From the NCBI GenBank assembly GCA_017554335.1, contig JAFZIO010000027.1, positions 1-35,755 on the forward strand: a DNA stretch of 35,755 nt. Reading direction: 5' to 3'. The stretch comes from Bacteroidales bacterium (lineage in GTDB: Bacteria > Bacteroidota > Bacteroidia > Bacteroidales > UBA932). Position 1 is the first letter of the stretch. Each line of letters begins with the position of its first letter. Under the pieces are notes generated by a model. It searched no databases. It was not told where the DNA came from and saw nothing but the letters and a program-made list of their open reading frames with translations. The position numbers and the translations under genes are program-made. Positions 26,354 through 35,755 of the stretch are shown here, piece by piece.

Positions 26354-28524
26354 GAAGGGGCTGGAGAATCGTGGTTCTGCTGATGCTTGCGGGCCTGCTC
26401 TGGGCCTGTAGCAACACCAGGGTGCTTCCGGAGGGGAAGTACAGGCTGAAAAGCAACAAGATAGCCTTCGACGGCGATCCGGCCGGCCTCAGCTCTTCCG
26501 ACGTATCGTCATACGTCAAACAGCAGACGAGCAATGCCACCATATCCGGATGGATATACAACTGGTCGAATCCGGAGAAGGACGACTGGCTGAACAACTC
26601 CCTGCGCAAGGTCGGCACCGCCCCCGTCGTCTTTAACGGGAATCTGCTGGGGAGCTCCTGCGAGAACATTGCCCGACACCTCGACTACCTCGGATACTAC
26701 AATTCTACAGTAACTGCTAAAGTAGATACTGTCAAGAAGAACGTAAAGGTTACCTATACAATTACTCCAGGAAAGCGAAGCCGTATAGACAGCATAGTTT
26801 TCAAGGTGCCGGAAGGGGAGTTCGCAGAAGATTTCAAGGATGACATCAAGAACATCAGCGTGAAGGAAGGCGACTGGTTGTCGGAAAAAAGCCTCGAGAA
26901 AGAGAGCGAGCGCGGAGCAGTTTTCTTCAGGAACAGGGGATACTACGACCTCAGCAAATTCAATTATTTCTTTGAGGCTGATACCCTGGGCCCCCGCAAT
27001 ATACTTACCTACGAAATTCGCGAATACTCCCGTAAAGAAGCAGAAAGCTATGCCGAGCCTCTTGTGAAGTATCATATAGGTCAGGTTCAGATATCTCATT
27101 CCAAGATAGTCCCTTTCCGGGAAAAGGTGTTGCGCGACATTAATATAATCAAGCCCGGCGACCTTTACAGCGAGAAAGTGGCGAACATAGACTACCAGCG
27201 CTTCACGGCACTGCGGCTGTTCAACAGCGTGGCCGTGGAAATGACCCCGTCAGACAGCGCCACGGTAGACTGCCATATTAGTTTGAGCCAGAGCAAGCTG
27301 AAGGGCGTCAAACTGAATCTGGAAGCATCCACCAACGCCAACGGCTTCTTCGGCGTTTCCCCTGCCATCAGCTTCTACAACAAGAATTTGTTCAGGGGCG
27401 GGGAGTGGTTCTCCATGGGCTTTTCCGGCAACTTCCAGCGCCAGTTCACCACGGATATATCGGCCAATGAATTCGGTATAACCATGAGCCTGAGCCTGCC
27501 CCGTTTCCTCGGCCTCCCGAACAGCGTCTTCAAGGGCCCCAGCATTCCGCGTACTGAGCTCCAGGCCTCCTTCAACTATCAGGACAGGCCGGAGTTCAGG
27601 CGTTTCATCGGAAATGCGTCATTCGGCTATACCGGCAATAACGACAAGTTCTATTACCAGCTGTATCCCTTCCGTACGACCATCGTAAAGGTCGGCTATA
27701 TCAGTCAGGACTTTTATTCCACACTCTTCAGCAACATGGCACTGCTGGAGTCTTTCTATGACCATATAGACGCCGGCCTCGGCGGGCAGCTGTACTGGAC
27801 CTCGGACACCAGCGTCATCCCAAAAGGAGGCTACACATCTGTCCGATTCGGCTTCGACGTAGCAGGTAACGTGATATCGCTTTTCAACCCGATACTCCCG
27901 GAAAACGAATACGGCGACAAGCAGGTATTCGGAATGGATTATGCCCAGTATGCCAGGGGAGAACTGCACCTTACCAAGTGTATCATGTTCTCTCCCTCCA
28001 CCAAGCTGGCGCTCAACTTCTCCGGAGGCATAGGCCATGGTTACGGCGTTTCCCAGTACATGCCTTACGAGAAGCAGTTCTACGTTGGCGGCGCCAACAG
28101 CATGCGCGGCTGGCAGGTCCGTTCCCTGGGCCCCGGAGCCGAGAAGCCCTACAGCTTCTTCCAGATTGCGAGCCAGGCCGGAGAGACCAAGCTGGAGTTT
28201 GACGTAGAGCTGCGCCAGAAGCTCTTCTGGAAGTTCGAGGGCGCGCTGTTCGCGGAAGCCGGCAACGTCTGGGACTTCGATGGCCAGTGGGAGAGTGATG
28301 AAGATTATCCGTTCCCTATCGAATACCCCAAGTGGATAGAGACCTTCGGGCTCGACTGGGGCGTCGGCCTCAGGCTGAACCTCAATTTTATACTTCTCCG
28401 TATCGACTGGGGCCTTAAGATATACGAGCCGTGCCTGAGTGGCAACGACCGCTGGATACGTCCCAACGAGTGGTTCCGCAGCGGAGGCTCGTCAATCCAT
28501 TTCGGCGTAGGTTATCCTTTCTGA
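26350..28524 (+). CDS. BamA/TamA-family (Omp85) outer-membrane protein with lipoprotein-like leader
   Basis: Predicted Omp85 insertase or transporter of 724 residues. The leader VVLLMLAGLLWAC has a candidate lipid-attachment C20, followed by SNTRVLPEGKYRL, a start I know from Bacteroidota BamA/TamA-like proteins. POTRA-like segments occupy about residues 25-320 (for example VKVTYTITPGKRSRIDSIVF, IGQVQISHSKIV). The C-terminal barrel contains YVGGANSMRGW, whose R586-G587-W588 equals the conserved RGF-type loop-6 motif. The barrel ends in FGVGYPF with terminal Phe. The open frame upstream of 26350 lies within the methyltransferase gene and is not used. AGGAGG (26342-26347) sits just before the ATG. 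It ends in TGATG with the amylase gene. Confidence 0.9.
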   Translation: MRRGWRIVVLLMLAGLLWACSNTRVLPEGKYRLKSNKIAFDGDPAGLSSSDVSSYVKQQTSNATISGWIYNWSNPEKDDWLNNSLRKVGTAPVVFNGNLLGSSCENIARHLDYLGYYNSTVTAKVDTVKKNVKVTYTITPGKRSRIDSIVFKVPEGEFAEDFKDDIKNISVKEGDWLSEKSLEKESERGAVFFRNRGYYDLSKFNYFFEADTLGPRNILTYEIREYSRKEAESYAEPLVKYHIGQVQISHSKIVPFREKVLRDINIIKPGDLYSEKVANIDYQRFTALRLFNSVAVEMTPSDSATVDCHISLSQSKLKGVKLNLEASTNANGFFGVSPAISFYNKNLFRGGEWFSMGFSGNFQRQFTTDISANEFGITMSLSLPRFLGLPNSVFKGPSIPRTELQASFNYQDRPEFRRFIGNASFGYTGNNDKFYYQLYPFRTTIVKVGYISQDFYSTLFSNMALLESFYDHIDAGLGGQLYWTSDTSVIPKGGYTSVRFGFDVAGNVISLFNPILPENEYGDKQVFGMDYAQYARGELHLTKCIMFSPSTKLALNFSGGIGHGYGVSQYMPYEKQFYVGGANSMRGWQVRSLGPGAEKPYSFFQIASQAGETKLEFDVELRQKLFWKFEGALFAEAGNVWDFDGQWESDEDYPFPIEYPKWIETFGLDWGVGLRLNLNFILLRIDWGLKIYEPCLSGNDRWIRPNEWFRSGGSSIHFGVGYPF

Positions 28525-29828
28525 TGAACGGCAAGTGCATAATATACCAGCTGCTGCCGCGCCTGTGGGGTAAAGGGAAGTTCTCCTCATGCGACGCCGA
28601 ATTGCTTGCGTACCTGAAGTCTATGGAGGTCGGGTACCTGTGGCTCACCGGCATCCCGCGGCACTCCAGCGGCAAACCTTTCGTCAAAGGCGACCCCGGC
28701 TCGCCATATGCCGTTTGCGACTGGTACGACGTGAATCCGTATCTGGCGGACGAGCCCGGCAAGCGGATGCAGGAGTTCGAAGCATTGGTCGGACGTATAC
28801 ATTCGGCCGGCCTGAGATGCCTTGTCGACTTTATCCCCAACCACGTGGGATGCGACTACGAAGGCGGGCTGGCCGTCCATAATTACTGCGACGGCGACTG
28901 GACCGACACGCGCAAGGTTGACTGGTCCGATCCGCGAACTGAGGCGGAGTACCTGAAGGTCCTGCGTTTCTGGGCCTCAAAAGGCGTAGACGGCTTCCGT
29001 TGCGACATGGTGGAGCTGGTGCCCGCCGATGCGCTTGGCCGCGTAATAAAGGCCGTAAAACGGGAATTCCCGGGCATGCTGTTCGTGGCGGAGGTTTACC
29101 GGCAGGATAATTACACCAGATATCTGGTCGAAGGTGGATTTGACCTGCTCTACGACAAGACCGGCAGCTACGATATTCTCAGGGGAATACTGGCGGGCTC
29201 CCACTCGGCACGTGAACTCAGCTGGAACTGGCAGTGGCTGGGCTCCAGGCAGTCCAGCATGCTGAATTTCCTTGAAAACCATGACGAGCAGCGCATCCCT
29301 TCGCCCTGGTTCGCCGGTGACGCCAACGCCGTCTGGGGAGCCCTTGCCTTCGACCTGCTGTTCAACGACGCTTCGTTCATGCTGTACGCCGGCCAGGAAG
29401 TGGGGGAGGATGCCGCAGAGGGCCACGAAGGCCGGACTTCTATCTTCGAATGGTGCAAACCGGAAGGGCTAGGGTGCCTGTATGACTACGTTCACTCTGG
29501 CACGGAACTGCTTGCCGTCCGCAAGGAATTGCTCACCCGTTACCGTGAACTCCTGGCCTTGTCACGCAGGCCGGTATTCCTGAACGGAAGCAACTGGGAT
29601 CTCTGCTACTGCTGCGGAGCCGCATCCGGCTTCAACCCGGACAAACATTTTGTCTTCATGCGCTACGACGATGAGTCCGCCTGGCTGGTTTTATGTAATT
29701 TCAGCGCAGAGACGGCCATGGTCTCGGTCTATATACCGGAAGAACTCCGCCTGGCTGCAAATATCTACCAGACGGAGTCCCTCGTTTCAGCACCGCCGCG
29801 GGGTTACGCCCTGCTTAAGTGCAAATAA
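28524..29828 (+). CDS. Cytoplasmic GH13 alpha-amylase-family enzyme
   Basis: Alpha-glucan hydrolase of 434 residues without signal peptide, so it should act on internal glycogen or imported oligosaccharides. The four GH13 regions are present: DFIPNHVG (D102, N106, H107), DGFRCDMVE with nucleophile D161, LFVAEVY with acid/base E190, and FLENHDEQR with D254. The N-terminal strand IIYQLLPRLWG is typical, and a C-terminal beta domain ends the protein. The start is ATG 28524, sharing its A with the Omp85 stop (TGATG); the open frame upstream to 28431 is inside that gene. Grouping with an RNA methylase and an Omp85 gene gives no metabolic hint. Confidence 0.94.
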   Translation: MNGKCIIYQLLPRLWGKGKFSSCDAELLAYLKSMEVGYLWLTGIPRHSSGKPFVKGDPGSPYAVCDWYDVNPYLADEPGKRMQEFEALVGRIHSAGLRCLVDFIPNHVGCDYEGGLAVHNYCDGDWTDTRKVDWSDPRTEAEYLKVLRFWASKGVDGFRCDMVELVPADALGRVIKAVKREFPGMLFVAEVYRQDNYTRYLVEGGFDLLYDKTGSYDILRGILAGSHSARELSWNWQWLGSRQSSMLNFLENHDEQRIPSPWFAGDANAVWGALAFDLLFNDASFMLYAGQEVGEDAAEGHEGRTSIFEWCKPEGLGCLYDYVHSGTELLAVRKELLTRYRELLALSRRPVFLNGSNWDLCYCCGAASGFNPDKHFVFMRYDDESAWLVLCNFSAETAMVSVYIPEELRLAANIYQTESLVSAPPRGYALLKCK

Positions 29829-29831
29829 GAA

Positions 29832-30293
<462 letters not shown>

Positions 30294-32009
30294 TTATTTC
30301 TCTAATGCTTTGTATGTACGACCCTTTCCGTCGTAACCGGCATTCTTGAAGAACTCCAGGAAGTTGAGTCGCAGGGGATGCACAAAGGCGCCCAGGCAGC
30401 ACATCGCGAAATTAAGCGCATGACCGATTATAAGGATAACCGGGAAAGCAATCCAACCAAGACTAAAACCGCCGTCGCCAAGGGTCATAGACGCAATGTC
30501 GTTGAATGCCTTTCCAAGCATTCCGCCGGCAAGTCCGAGGGCGTAAAGCCGCAGGTAGCTGAGTACGTCGCCCAACAGACCTGTTGCGGTATTATATGTC
30601 TCCCAGAGGCCTGAGCCTATGTTTTTCAGCGGGTTGCGGTGAATGTCGTTTAAGAGGAAGATACCAAGGGCGGAAATGATGCCCAGGCAGATTATTATCC
30701 ACTTGGTTACTTCAGGAGGAACAAGCTTGAGCAGGGCCAATGCTCCTACTATTACGCCGCCCACAATGAGCAGGGTCCAGCCCCAGACGCTGAGTGACTC
30801 CAGGAATCCCTTGTTCTTAGTAGCATAAACCGTCTTGACAACCATGGCCAGGCAGAGATGCACTACACCTATGGCCAGGGCCAGGACCATCTGCGCCTCG
30901 AAGCCGCCTATAGTGCCGGTAATCATTATGGATTTGAGCCAGCCGGGTATCCATGGCAGGGTGGCGATGTCGTAGCCGAAGAAGGTGTGCATCATAATGC
31001 CGACCACGAATGTTGCCGCGCCCAATATGCTTACAAGGGGAGCAAGGTTCTTCATGCTTGGTACTTTCTTAAGCAGGAATCCGCCTATGAAAAGAATCAG
31101 GCCGTAACCGGCGTCGCCCATGCACATAGCGAAGAAAAGCAGGAAGAAAACGGAGATGTAGGGAGTGGGATCGAATTCGTTATAATCCGGCCTTCCGTAC
31201 ATGTCTGTAAGGGGTTCGAACTGTTTGACGAACTTGTTGTTCTTGAGCTTGATAGGAGGATTATCCTCTATCTTTGCTTCAGATGCGAACCAGACACAGT
31301 CCATGGCGTCCAGAGCCTCTTTCAGGCGTGCGTCTTCACTGCTCGGAGCAAAGCCTTCATAGACTGTGATTATGCCTTCTGCCGCCTCTTCTCCTGCCTT
31401 GCCGGCAAGATAAAGCTCAAGCTCTTTTCTGATGGATTCCGCCTCGGCTTCCAATGCAGGAAGTTCACTCTTCTTTTGCTCGAAACGTGCCTTCTGCTCA
31501 GCTATCTTCGCTTCGCTCTCAACAAGCATGGCGTCTGTCTCTGAGATGCTGGCAGCGGGCTCCGGCAGGGGAGTTGCCGGTATCTCGAAGTCTCCTACGG
31601 TAACGAACCAGACCTTGCCGTTCGCCCTGTCGGCCACCTGGAGCACGCATTCGTCCTCCCATTCGGGCTTGAACTTCTTCTCCGGCATGCAATAGAAGCG
31701 GACCGGCAGTCCGACAGCCTGCAACTTCTCCCTGTCATAATCGCCCCAATGCTCGAGCTCGGCACGTTCTCTCTGCAGGCGTTCTTTTTCCGCCAGGAGG
31801 ACCTCCATCTCATGATTCTTGTCCTTGCGGAGATCGCCCATCATATTGGTTAGGACCTCCAGTCGGGAGTACATCCACCAGGAGCGCTCGTCCATGGGTT
31901 TGGAGGAACGGTTGATGTCCATAACCCCCAGTTCACCAAGAGAGGAAATGAATTCATCCTTGTTACTGCTGAGCAGGATGAACTCGTAGCGTGTCATTTT
32001 CTCTATCAT
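30294..32009 (-). CDS. ntpI: V/A-type ATPase subunit I (membrane stator a-subunit)
   Basis: Stator subunit providing the ion half-channels. The cytosolic N-terminal part (about 1-290) includes two coiled-coil arms (about 58-90 and 150-205). The C-terminal half carries about seven to eight membrane helices, beginning FFLLFFAMCMGDAGYGL. The essential arginine is R487 in SYLRLYALGLAGG, with a second conserved R547 in VHPLRLNFLEFF. At 571 residues it is slightly shorter than archaeal homologues (about 620-670). The start overlaps the subunit D stop by 4 bp; an internal ATG four codons later is possible. Confidence 0.94.
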   Translation of the reverse strand: MIEKMTRYEFILLSSNKDEFISSLGELGVMDINRSSKPMDERSWWMYSRLEVLTNMMGDLRKDKNHEMEVLLAEKERLQRERAELEHWGDYDREKLQAVGLPVRFYCMPEKKFKPEWEDECVLQVADRANGKVWFVTVGDFEIPATPLPEPAASISETDAMLVESEAKIAEQKARFEQKKSELPALEAEAESIRKELELYLAGKAGEEAAEGIITVYEGFAPSSEDARLKEALDAMDCVWFASEAKIEDNPPIKLKNNKFVKQFEPLTDMYGRPDYNEFDPTPYISVFFLLFFAMCMGDAGYGLILFIGGFLLKKVPSMKNLAPLVSILGAATFVVGIMMHTFFGYDIATLPWIPGWLKSIMITGTIGGFEAQMVLALAIGVVHLCLAMVVKTVYATKNKGFLESLSVWGWTLLIVGGVIVGALALLKLVPPEVTKWIIICLGIISALGIFLLNDIHRNPLKNIGSGLWETYNTATGLLGDVLSYLRLYALGLAGGMLGKAFNDIASMTLGDGGFSLGWIAFPVILIIGHALNFAMCCLGAFVHPLRLNFLEFFKNAGYDGKGRTYKALEK

Positions 32010-32614
32010 AAGCCTTCCTCCTCTTCCTGTGCCGCGTGGCGGTTCTTTACTATCTTGGACGAGGCCTTGGATAGGTTCTCCTCGTCTTCCATATAGCGCT
32101 TTATCTTGCGTATGGCCTCCTGATAACCCGGAATCTGCACCTTTTCGTAAAGGTTCACCTTCTGGGTGGTCTTCTTGCGGTTGAACTCAAGGATACGGCG
32201 TCGCTCCTCGGAAACCTCGGACTCAATACCCAGGGTGCTGAGCTCCTTGAGTATGCGTATGCCGTCGGCGTACCAGGCCGGAGCCGCAAATGCGTTGAAA
32301 GGCTGCAGCTCAAAGTCAATCTTTTCCAGCTGGGGGGCCTTAACGCCGGCTATCTTGACGGTCTTCAGATGGACGTCGCTGATGCTTATCAGGCCAGGCT
32401 GGAATTCGTTCCAGAGCGCAGCCAGGTAGTCATACTCCTGAAGCTTGCGTTCCAGCTCGTCCGCCTGTGCCTGAGCCTCAGCCTTGGCCGTAATCACGCT
32501 GACCCGCAGGGCCGACTCCTTATTCTTCAGGGTCGGCAGGGCGTTCTGCCTGATCTTCAGCTGCTTGCCGAGGTTCGTCAGGGACGTTTTGTTATATTGG
32601 AACTTGATCGCCAT
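32006..32614 (-). CDS. ntpD: V/A-type ATPase subunit D (central stalk)
   Basis: Central rotor shaft turning inside the A3B3 head. The 202 residues are dominated by long N- and C-terminal helices (about 3-70 and 125-190) forming an antiparallel coiled coil, with KFQYNKTSLTNLGKQLKIR at the start and NLYEKVQIPGYQEAIRKIK near the end, as in the family. It lies one base after subunit B and overlaps subunit I by 4 bp. Confidence 0.93.
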   Translation of the reverse strand: MAIKFQYNKTSLTNLGKQLKIRQNALPTLKNKESALRVSVITAKAEAQAQADELERKLQEYDYLAALWNEFQPGLISISDVHLKTVKIAGVKAPQLEKIDFELQPFNAFAAPAWYADGIRILKELSTLGIESEVSEERRRILEFNRKKTTQKVNLYEKVQIPGYQEAIRKIKRYMEDEENLSKASSKIVKNRHAAQEEEEGL

Positions 32615-32615
32615 C

Positions 32616-33935
32616 CTACTGAGGCCAATATTTGTCTATAAGGTTCTGCTTGATGCCGGTCTCTGCAGGGGAGAAGTACCTGGCGAAGAGCTTCCAGGCG
32701 GTGTCCAGCATCTCGTCAATTGTGATGTTGACGTCTATGCTGAGCAGCTCCCTGGCGTAGTCTTTTGCATAGTCCAGGCAGCGCAGGTCGTAATCGCTGA
32801 GGTCGAAGCCGTTCTGCAACTTGGTCTTGGCATTCTGTGCGTCTGCGTAAAGGCGCACGCCTGCGTTCATTATCTGGCTGTGGTCTTCGCGTGTCTTCTT
32901 GCCCTGGACAAGCTGTTTGAGTCGGCTGAGGCTGCGGAAAGGATCCACTATGACGCAGCCGGAATCGGAGTCGGCTCGGAGGAAAATCTGGCCTTCGGTG
33001 ATGTATCCGGTATTGTCCGGAATGGCGTGGGTTATATCTCCGTCGTTAAGCGTGGTAACTGCGATTATGGTTATGGAACCGCCTGCCGGCAGCTGCACCG
33101 CCTTCTCGTAAATCTTTGCCAGGTCAGAATAGAGAGAACCGGGCATGGAGTCCTTTGAAGGAATCTGGTCCATACGGTTGCTCACGATGGAAAGCGCATC
33201 GGCGTACAGGGTCATATCAGTAAGCAGTACAAGCACTTTCTCGTTCTTGTCCACAGCAAAGTATTCAGCCGCAGTAAGGGCCATGTCGGGGATCAGCAGA
33301 CGCTCCACGGGAGGCTCCTCGGTGGTGTTCACGAAGGAAACTATCCTGTCAAGGGCGCCGGCACTCTCGAAGGCGTGACGGAAGAAGAGATAGTCGTCGT
33401 TGCTCAGTCCCATGCCGCCGAGGATGATCTTGTCCACGTCGGCACGCAGGGCCACGTCGGCCATCACCTGGTTGTACGGCTGGTCGGGGTCGGCGAAGAA
33501 GGGAATCTTCTGGCCGGACACGAGGGTGTTGTTCAGGTCGATGCCGGCTATGCCGGTAGGAATCAGCTCGCTGGGCTGGCGGCGCTTGTAAGGGTTGACC
33601 GAAGGGCCTCCGGTCTGGCGCTCCTCGCCTTCCACCTCGGGACCGCCGTCTATGGGCTTGCCGTAGGCGTTGAAGAAGCGTCCGGAGAGTTGCTCGCTCA
33701 CTTTCAGGGTGGGAGGTGCGCCGAAGAAGGACACCTCGGCATCAGTGGGCACGCCCTCGGTCCCGGAGAACACCTGAAGGGTCACGCGGTCGCCGTTGGT
33801 CTTCACCACCTGCGCCAGCTTGCCGTTCACGCTGGCAAGTTCGTCATTTGCTACACCTCTGGCGTCCAGGGACACCGTGGCCTTGGTGATGGCCTGCAGC
33901 TTGGTATATGTGCGCTGGTATGCTTTAGTTGCCAT
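32616..33935 (-). CDS. ntpB: V/A-type ATPase subunit B (non-catalytic)
   Basis: Regulatory partner of subunit A in the A3B3 head. The 439 residues follow the family closely: an N-terminal barrel, then IPTGIAGIDLNNTLVSGQKIP. The phosphate-binding loop is replaced by FADPDQPYNQ, as is normal for non-catalytic B subunits. LLTDMTLYADALSIVSNRM and the PGSLYSDLAKIYEKA stretch also match. The start overlaps subunit A by 11 bp. Confidence 0.96.
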   Translation of the reverse strand: MATKAYQRTYTKLQAITKATVSLDARGVANDELASVNGKLAQVVKTNGDRVTLQVFSGTEGVPTDAEVSFFGAPPTLKVSEQLSGRFFNAYGKPIDGGPEVEGEERQTGGPSVNPYKRRQPSELIPTGIAGIDLNNTLVSGQKIPFFADPDQPYNQVMADVALRADVDKIILGGMGLSNDDYLFFRHAFESAGALDRIVSFVNTTEEPPVERLLIPDMALTAAEYFAVDKNEKVLVLLTDMTLYADALSIVSNRMDQIPSKDSMPGSLYSDLAKIYEKAVQLPAGGSITIIAVTTLNDGDITHAIPDNTGYITEGQIFLRADSDSGCVIVDPFRSLSRLKQLVQGKKTREDHSQIMNAGVRLYADAQNAKTKLQNGFDLSDYDLRCLDYAKDYARELLSIDVNITIDEMLDTAWKLFARYFSPAETGIKQNLIDKYWPQ

Positions 33936-35679
33936 TTTCGGAAAGGAGTTTAGTGAGCGATTCGTTATATTTCTTGAAACTGTCGGACTCGTATTCGGAG
34001 TAGTTCATCTGCCTCATGACATTGATGAGCTCCTTGAACCAGCTGCGGCATTTCTCGTAGTCTTCAAAGTCGAACTGGCGGTCACAGATTTCCAGGATAA
34101 GGTCCAGCATGTATTTCTGGCGGGGCATGGGGCATACGGAGTCAACGGCGTCGAAGGCATCCTGCTGCAGGAATGCGAAGTCTATAAGCTCGCTCTTCCA
34201 GAAAGCCTCGTGGTAACTCATGGGCACGCCGTCGTCGCCGAGGATGTTGATCTGGTCCGCCATTTCCTTGCCGCGGCGGACGTAGTTCTTGGCCTTGAGC
34301 ACTTTGTTTATCCAGCCGCGCTCCACGCTCTCCTCCAGGCTGGCCTGGATTTCCGGATATTCGAGATATTTGGAATAGGAATCCACAGGATTCACGGCAG
34401 GGTAGCGCTTCTGGTCGGCGCGGTTCTGCTCCAGGGCGTAGAAGCAACGGGCGGCCTTCTTGGTGCTCTCCGTCACAGGCTCCTTGAGGTTGCCGCCGGC
34501 AGGGGAGACCGTACCTATGAAGGTCACGGCACCCGTTTTGCCGTTGTTCAGCACCACCTGTCCCGCACGGGCGTAGAAATTGGAAATAATGGCGGAAAGG
34601 TCCACGGGGAAGGCGTCCTGTCCGGGAAGCTCCTCCATACGGTTGCTCATCTCCCTCAGTGCCTGGGCCCAGCGGGAAGTGGAGTCGGCCAGCAGAAGGC
34701 AGCGGAATCCCATGGCGCGGTAGTACTCGCAAATGGTCATCGCCGTATAAACGGAGGCCTCGCGGGCAGCCACCGGCATGTTGGAGGTGTTGCATATGAT
34801 AACCGTGCGCTCCATGAGCTTGCGGCCTGTATGGGGATCCACAAGTTCGGGGTACTCGGTGAAGATCTCCACCACCTCGTTAGCACGTTCGCCGCAGGCC
34901 GCCATGACCACAATATCGGCCTCGCCCTGCTTGGCGATGGCATGCTGCAGCACCGTCTTGCCGCATCCGAAAGGTCCGGGGATGAAGCCGGTACCGCCTT
35001 CCGCAATGGGGTTGAAGGTGTCTATGATACGGACACCCGTTTCCATGATCCTGGAGGGGCGGGGCTTCTCTACGTATGCCTTCACAGCCACCTTCACAGG
35101 CCATTTCTGGACCATGGTGACCGTGTGCTCCTCACCCTCGGCGTCCGTCAGCACGGCGATCTGCGTGTCTATGTTATAGCTGCCGGCAGGGGCGACTGTC
35201 TTGACTGTATATTCACCGTCAAACTTGAAGGGCACCATGATCTTGTGCGAGAGCCAGCCTTCCTGTACCTCACCGAGCCAGTCTGCGGCTTTCACCTTGT
35301 CGCCCGGGGCCGCAAGGGGCTTGAAGTCCCACAGCGTTTCGTGGTTCAGGGGGTCGGTGTATTCACCTCTCTTCAGGAAGACCCCTTCCATGGTGGTAAG
35401 GTCGTTCTGAAGGCCGTCGTAAACGCCGGAAAGCAGGCCTGGGCCCAGACTGGCCTCAAGCATCCTGCCGAGGAAAGACACCTCGTCTCCGTTCTTCAAG
35501 CCGCGGGTGCTCTCGAAAACCTGAACGGAGGCCTTCTCGCCTGTGACCTTGATTACCTCGGCAAGCAGTTGGGTACCGCCGAGATTGATGTAACAGAGCT
35601 CGTTCTCGCCCACGGGGCCGTCAACCTGGACTGTCACCAGGTTGGAGACGATGCCTGTCACTTTTCCTTTTGTAGCCAT
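33925..35679 (-). CDS. ntpA: V/A-type ATPase subunit A (catalytic)
   Basis: Catalytic nucleotide-hydrolysing (or synthesising) subunit. Walker A is GPFGCGKT (235-242), followed by AACGERANEVVEIF with the catalytic Glu, and LLADSTSRWAQALREMSNRM in the core. The roughly 90-residue non-homologous region typical of V/A-type A subunits lies before the P-loop. The 584 residues match bacterial A subunits. The ATG at 35679 is 1 bp from the preceding stop codon region of the partial gene (stop 35681-35683). Its operon context (A-B-D-I-K) is that of Bacteroidota. Confidence 0.97.
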   Translation of the reverse strand: MATKGKVTGIVSNLVTVQVDGPVGENELCYINLGGTQLLAEVIKVTGEKASVQVFESTRGLKNGDEVSFLGRMLEASLGPGLLSGVYDGLQNDLTTMEGVFLKRGEYTDPLNHETLWDFKPLAAPGDKVKAADWLGEVQEGWLSHKIMVPFKFDGEYTVKTVAPAGSYNIDTQIAVLTDAEGEEHTVTMVQKWPVKVAVKAYVEKPRPSRIMETGVRIIDTFNPIAEGGTGFIPGPFGCGKTVLQHAIAKQGEADIVVMAACGERANEVVEIFTEYPELVDPHTGRKLMERTVIICNTSNMPVAAREASVYTAMTICEYYRAMGFRCLLLADSTSRWAQALREMSNRMEELPGQDAFPVDLSAIISNFYARAGQVVLNNGKTGAVTFIGTVSPAGGNLKEPVTESTKKAARCFYALEQNRADQKRYPAVNPVDSYSKYLEYPEIQASLEESVERGWINKVLKAKNYVRRGKEMADQINILGDDGVPMSYHEAFWKSELIDFAFLQQDAFDAVDSVCPMPRQKYMLDLILEICDRQFDFEDYEKCRSWFKELINVMRQMNYSEYESDSFKKYNESLTKLLSENGN

Positions 35680-35680
35680 A

Positions 35681-35755
35681 TTATCGTGTATTTCTTATTT
35701 CTTGTACGAGTTTGCGGAACAACTCCCTGCCGGTTTCAGGGTCGAGTTTGCTCCA
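35681..35755 (-). CDS. 3' end of the gene preceding subunit A, probably the ATPase-operon DUF2764 protein (partial)
   Basis: The window edge cuts this gene. Reading leftward from 35755 there are 24 open codons then TAA (35683-35681): WSKLDPETGRELF followed by RKLVQEIRNTR. The tail is charged and helical, and the stop is 1 bp from the subunit A start, as expected within one operon. In the Bacteroidota ATPase operons I know, the gene before A encodes a DUF2764 protein, with subunit E before it. Family assignment is by position, not by motif. Confidence 0.6.
   Translation of the reverse strand, partial: WSKLDPETGRELFRKLVQEIRNTR

Noticed and set aside
32616-33935. Missing Walker A in ATPase subunit B as a sign of decay
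   Set aside because: Loss of the P-loop is normal for the non-catalytic B subunit of V/A-type ATPases.

Overview
The window is an ordinary, tightly packed stretch of chromosome from a member of the Bacteroidota, most likely order Bacteroidales. The evidence is the gene content (an operon of A/V-type ATPase subunits with a trailing accessory gene, PPi-type phosphofructokinase, several short-signal lipoproteins, an Omp85 protein with a lipoprotein-like leader) and the promoters, which carry the Bacteroidota -7 element TAnnTTTG, sometimes with an upstream TTG/TTTG about 20 bp away. Genes are mostly joined by 4-bp overlaps or by gaps under 25 bp. No intergenic gap exceeds about 140 bp, and I see no tRNA, rRNA, CRISPR array, transposase or integrase. 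I cannot assign a genus.

Layout. 74-3536: secreted M28 peptidase, a TIM-barrel glycosidase-like lipoprotein, a tiny lipoprotein, and a small soluble protein of unknown function with a palindrome wrapped around its promoter. 3584-8081: GAPDH diverging from surE-lpxB-M48 lipoprotein protease, meeting pssA tail to tail. 8085-12373: secreted C1 (bleomycin-hydrolase-like) peptidase diverging from an overlapping trio (unknown lipoprotein, DEDDy 3'-5' exonuclease, RlmI-like rRNA methyltransferase). 12370-20905, minus strand: one long overlapping operon ligA > yihY/brkB > RelA/SpoT-like > Ig-like lipoprotein > outer-membrane barrel > ispG. 20993-23840: an adenylating enzyme plus its acyl carrier protein, meeting a GNAT-like protein. 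23945-29828: PPi-phosphofructokinase, a YegP/DUF1508 protein, then an operon of SpoU-type RNA methyltransferase, Omp85 protein and cytoplasmic GH13 amylase. 29832-35755, minus strand: A/V-type ATPase subunits A, B, D, I, K, preceded by the last 24 codons of another gene cut by the window edge.

Themes. Much of the window serves the envelope (LpxB, PssA, Omp85, OM barrel, lipoproteins, secreted peptidases) and central energy metabolism (GAPDH, PPi-PFK, amylase, rotary ATPase). I found no convincing unknown multi-gene system. The observations that deserve a second look are: an IspG that keeps the Bacteroidota-type catalytic sequence but lacks the large insertion domain usual in that phylum; a RelA/SpoT protein with three substituted hydrolase residues and a shortened C-terminus; an ATPase c-subunit with the complete sodium-binding signature; an adenylase-ACP pair without an obvious substrate; and several palindromes placed exactly on promoters.
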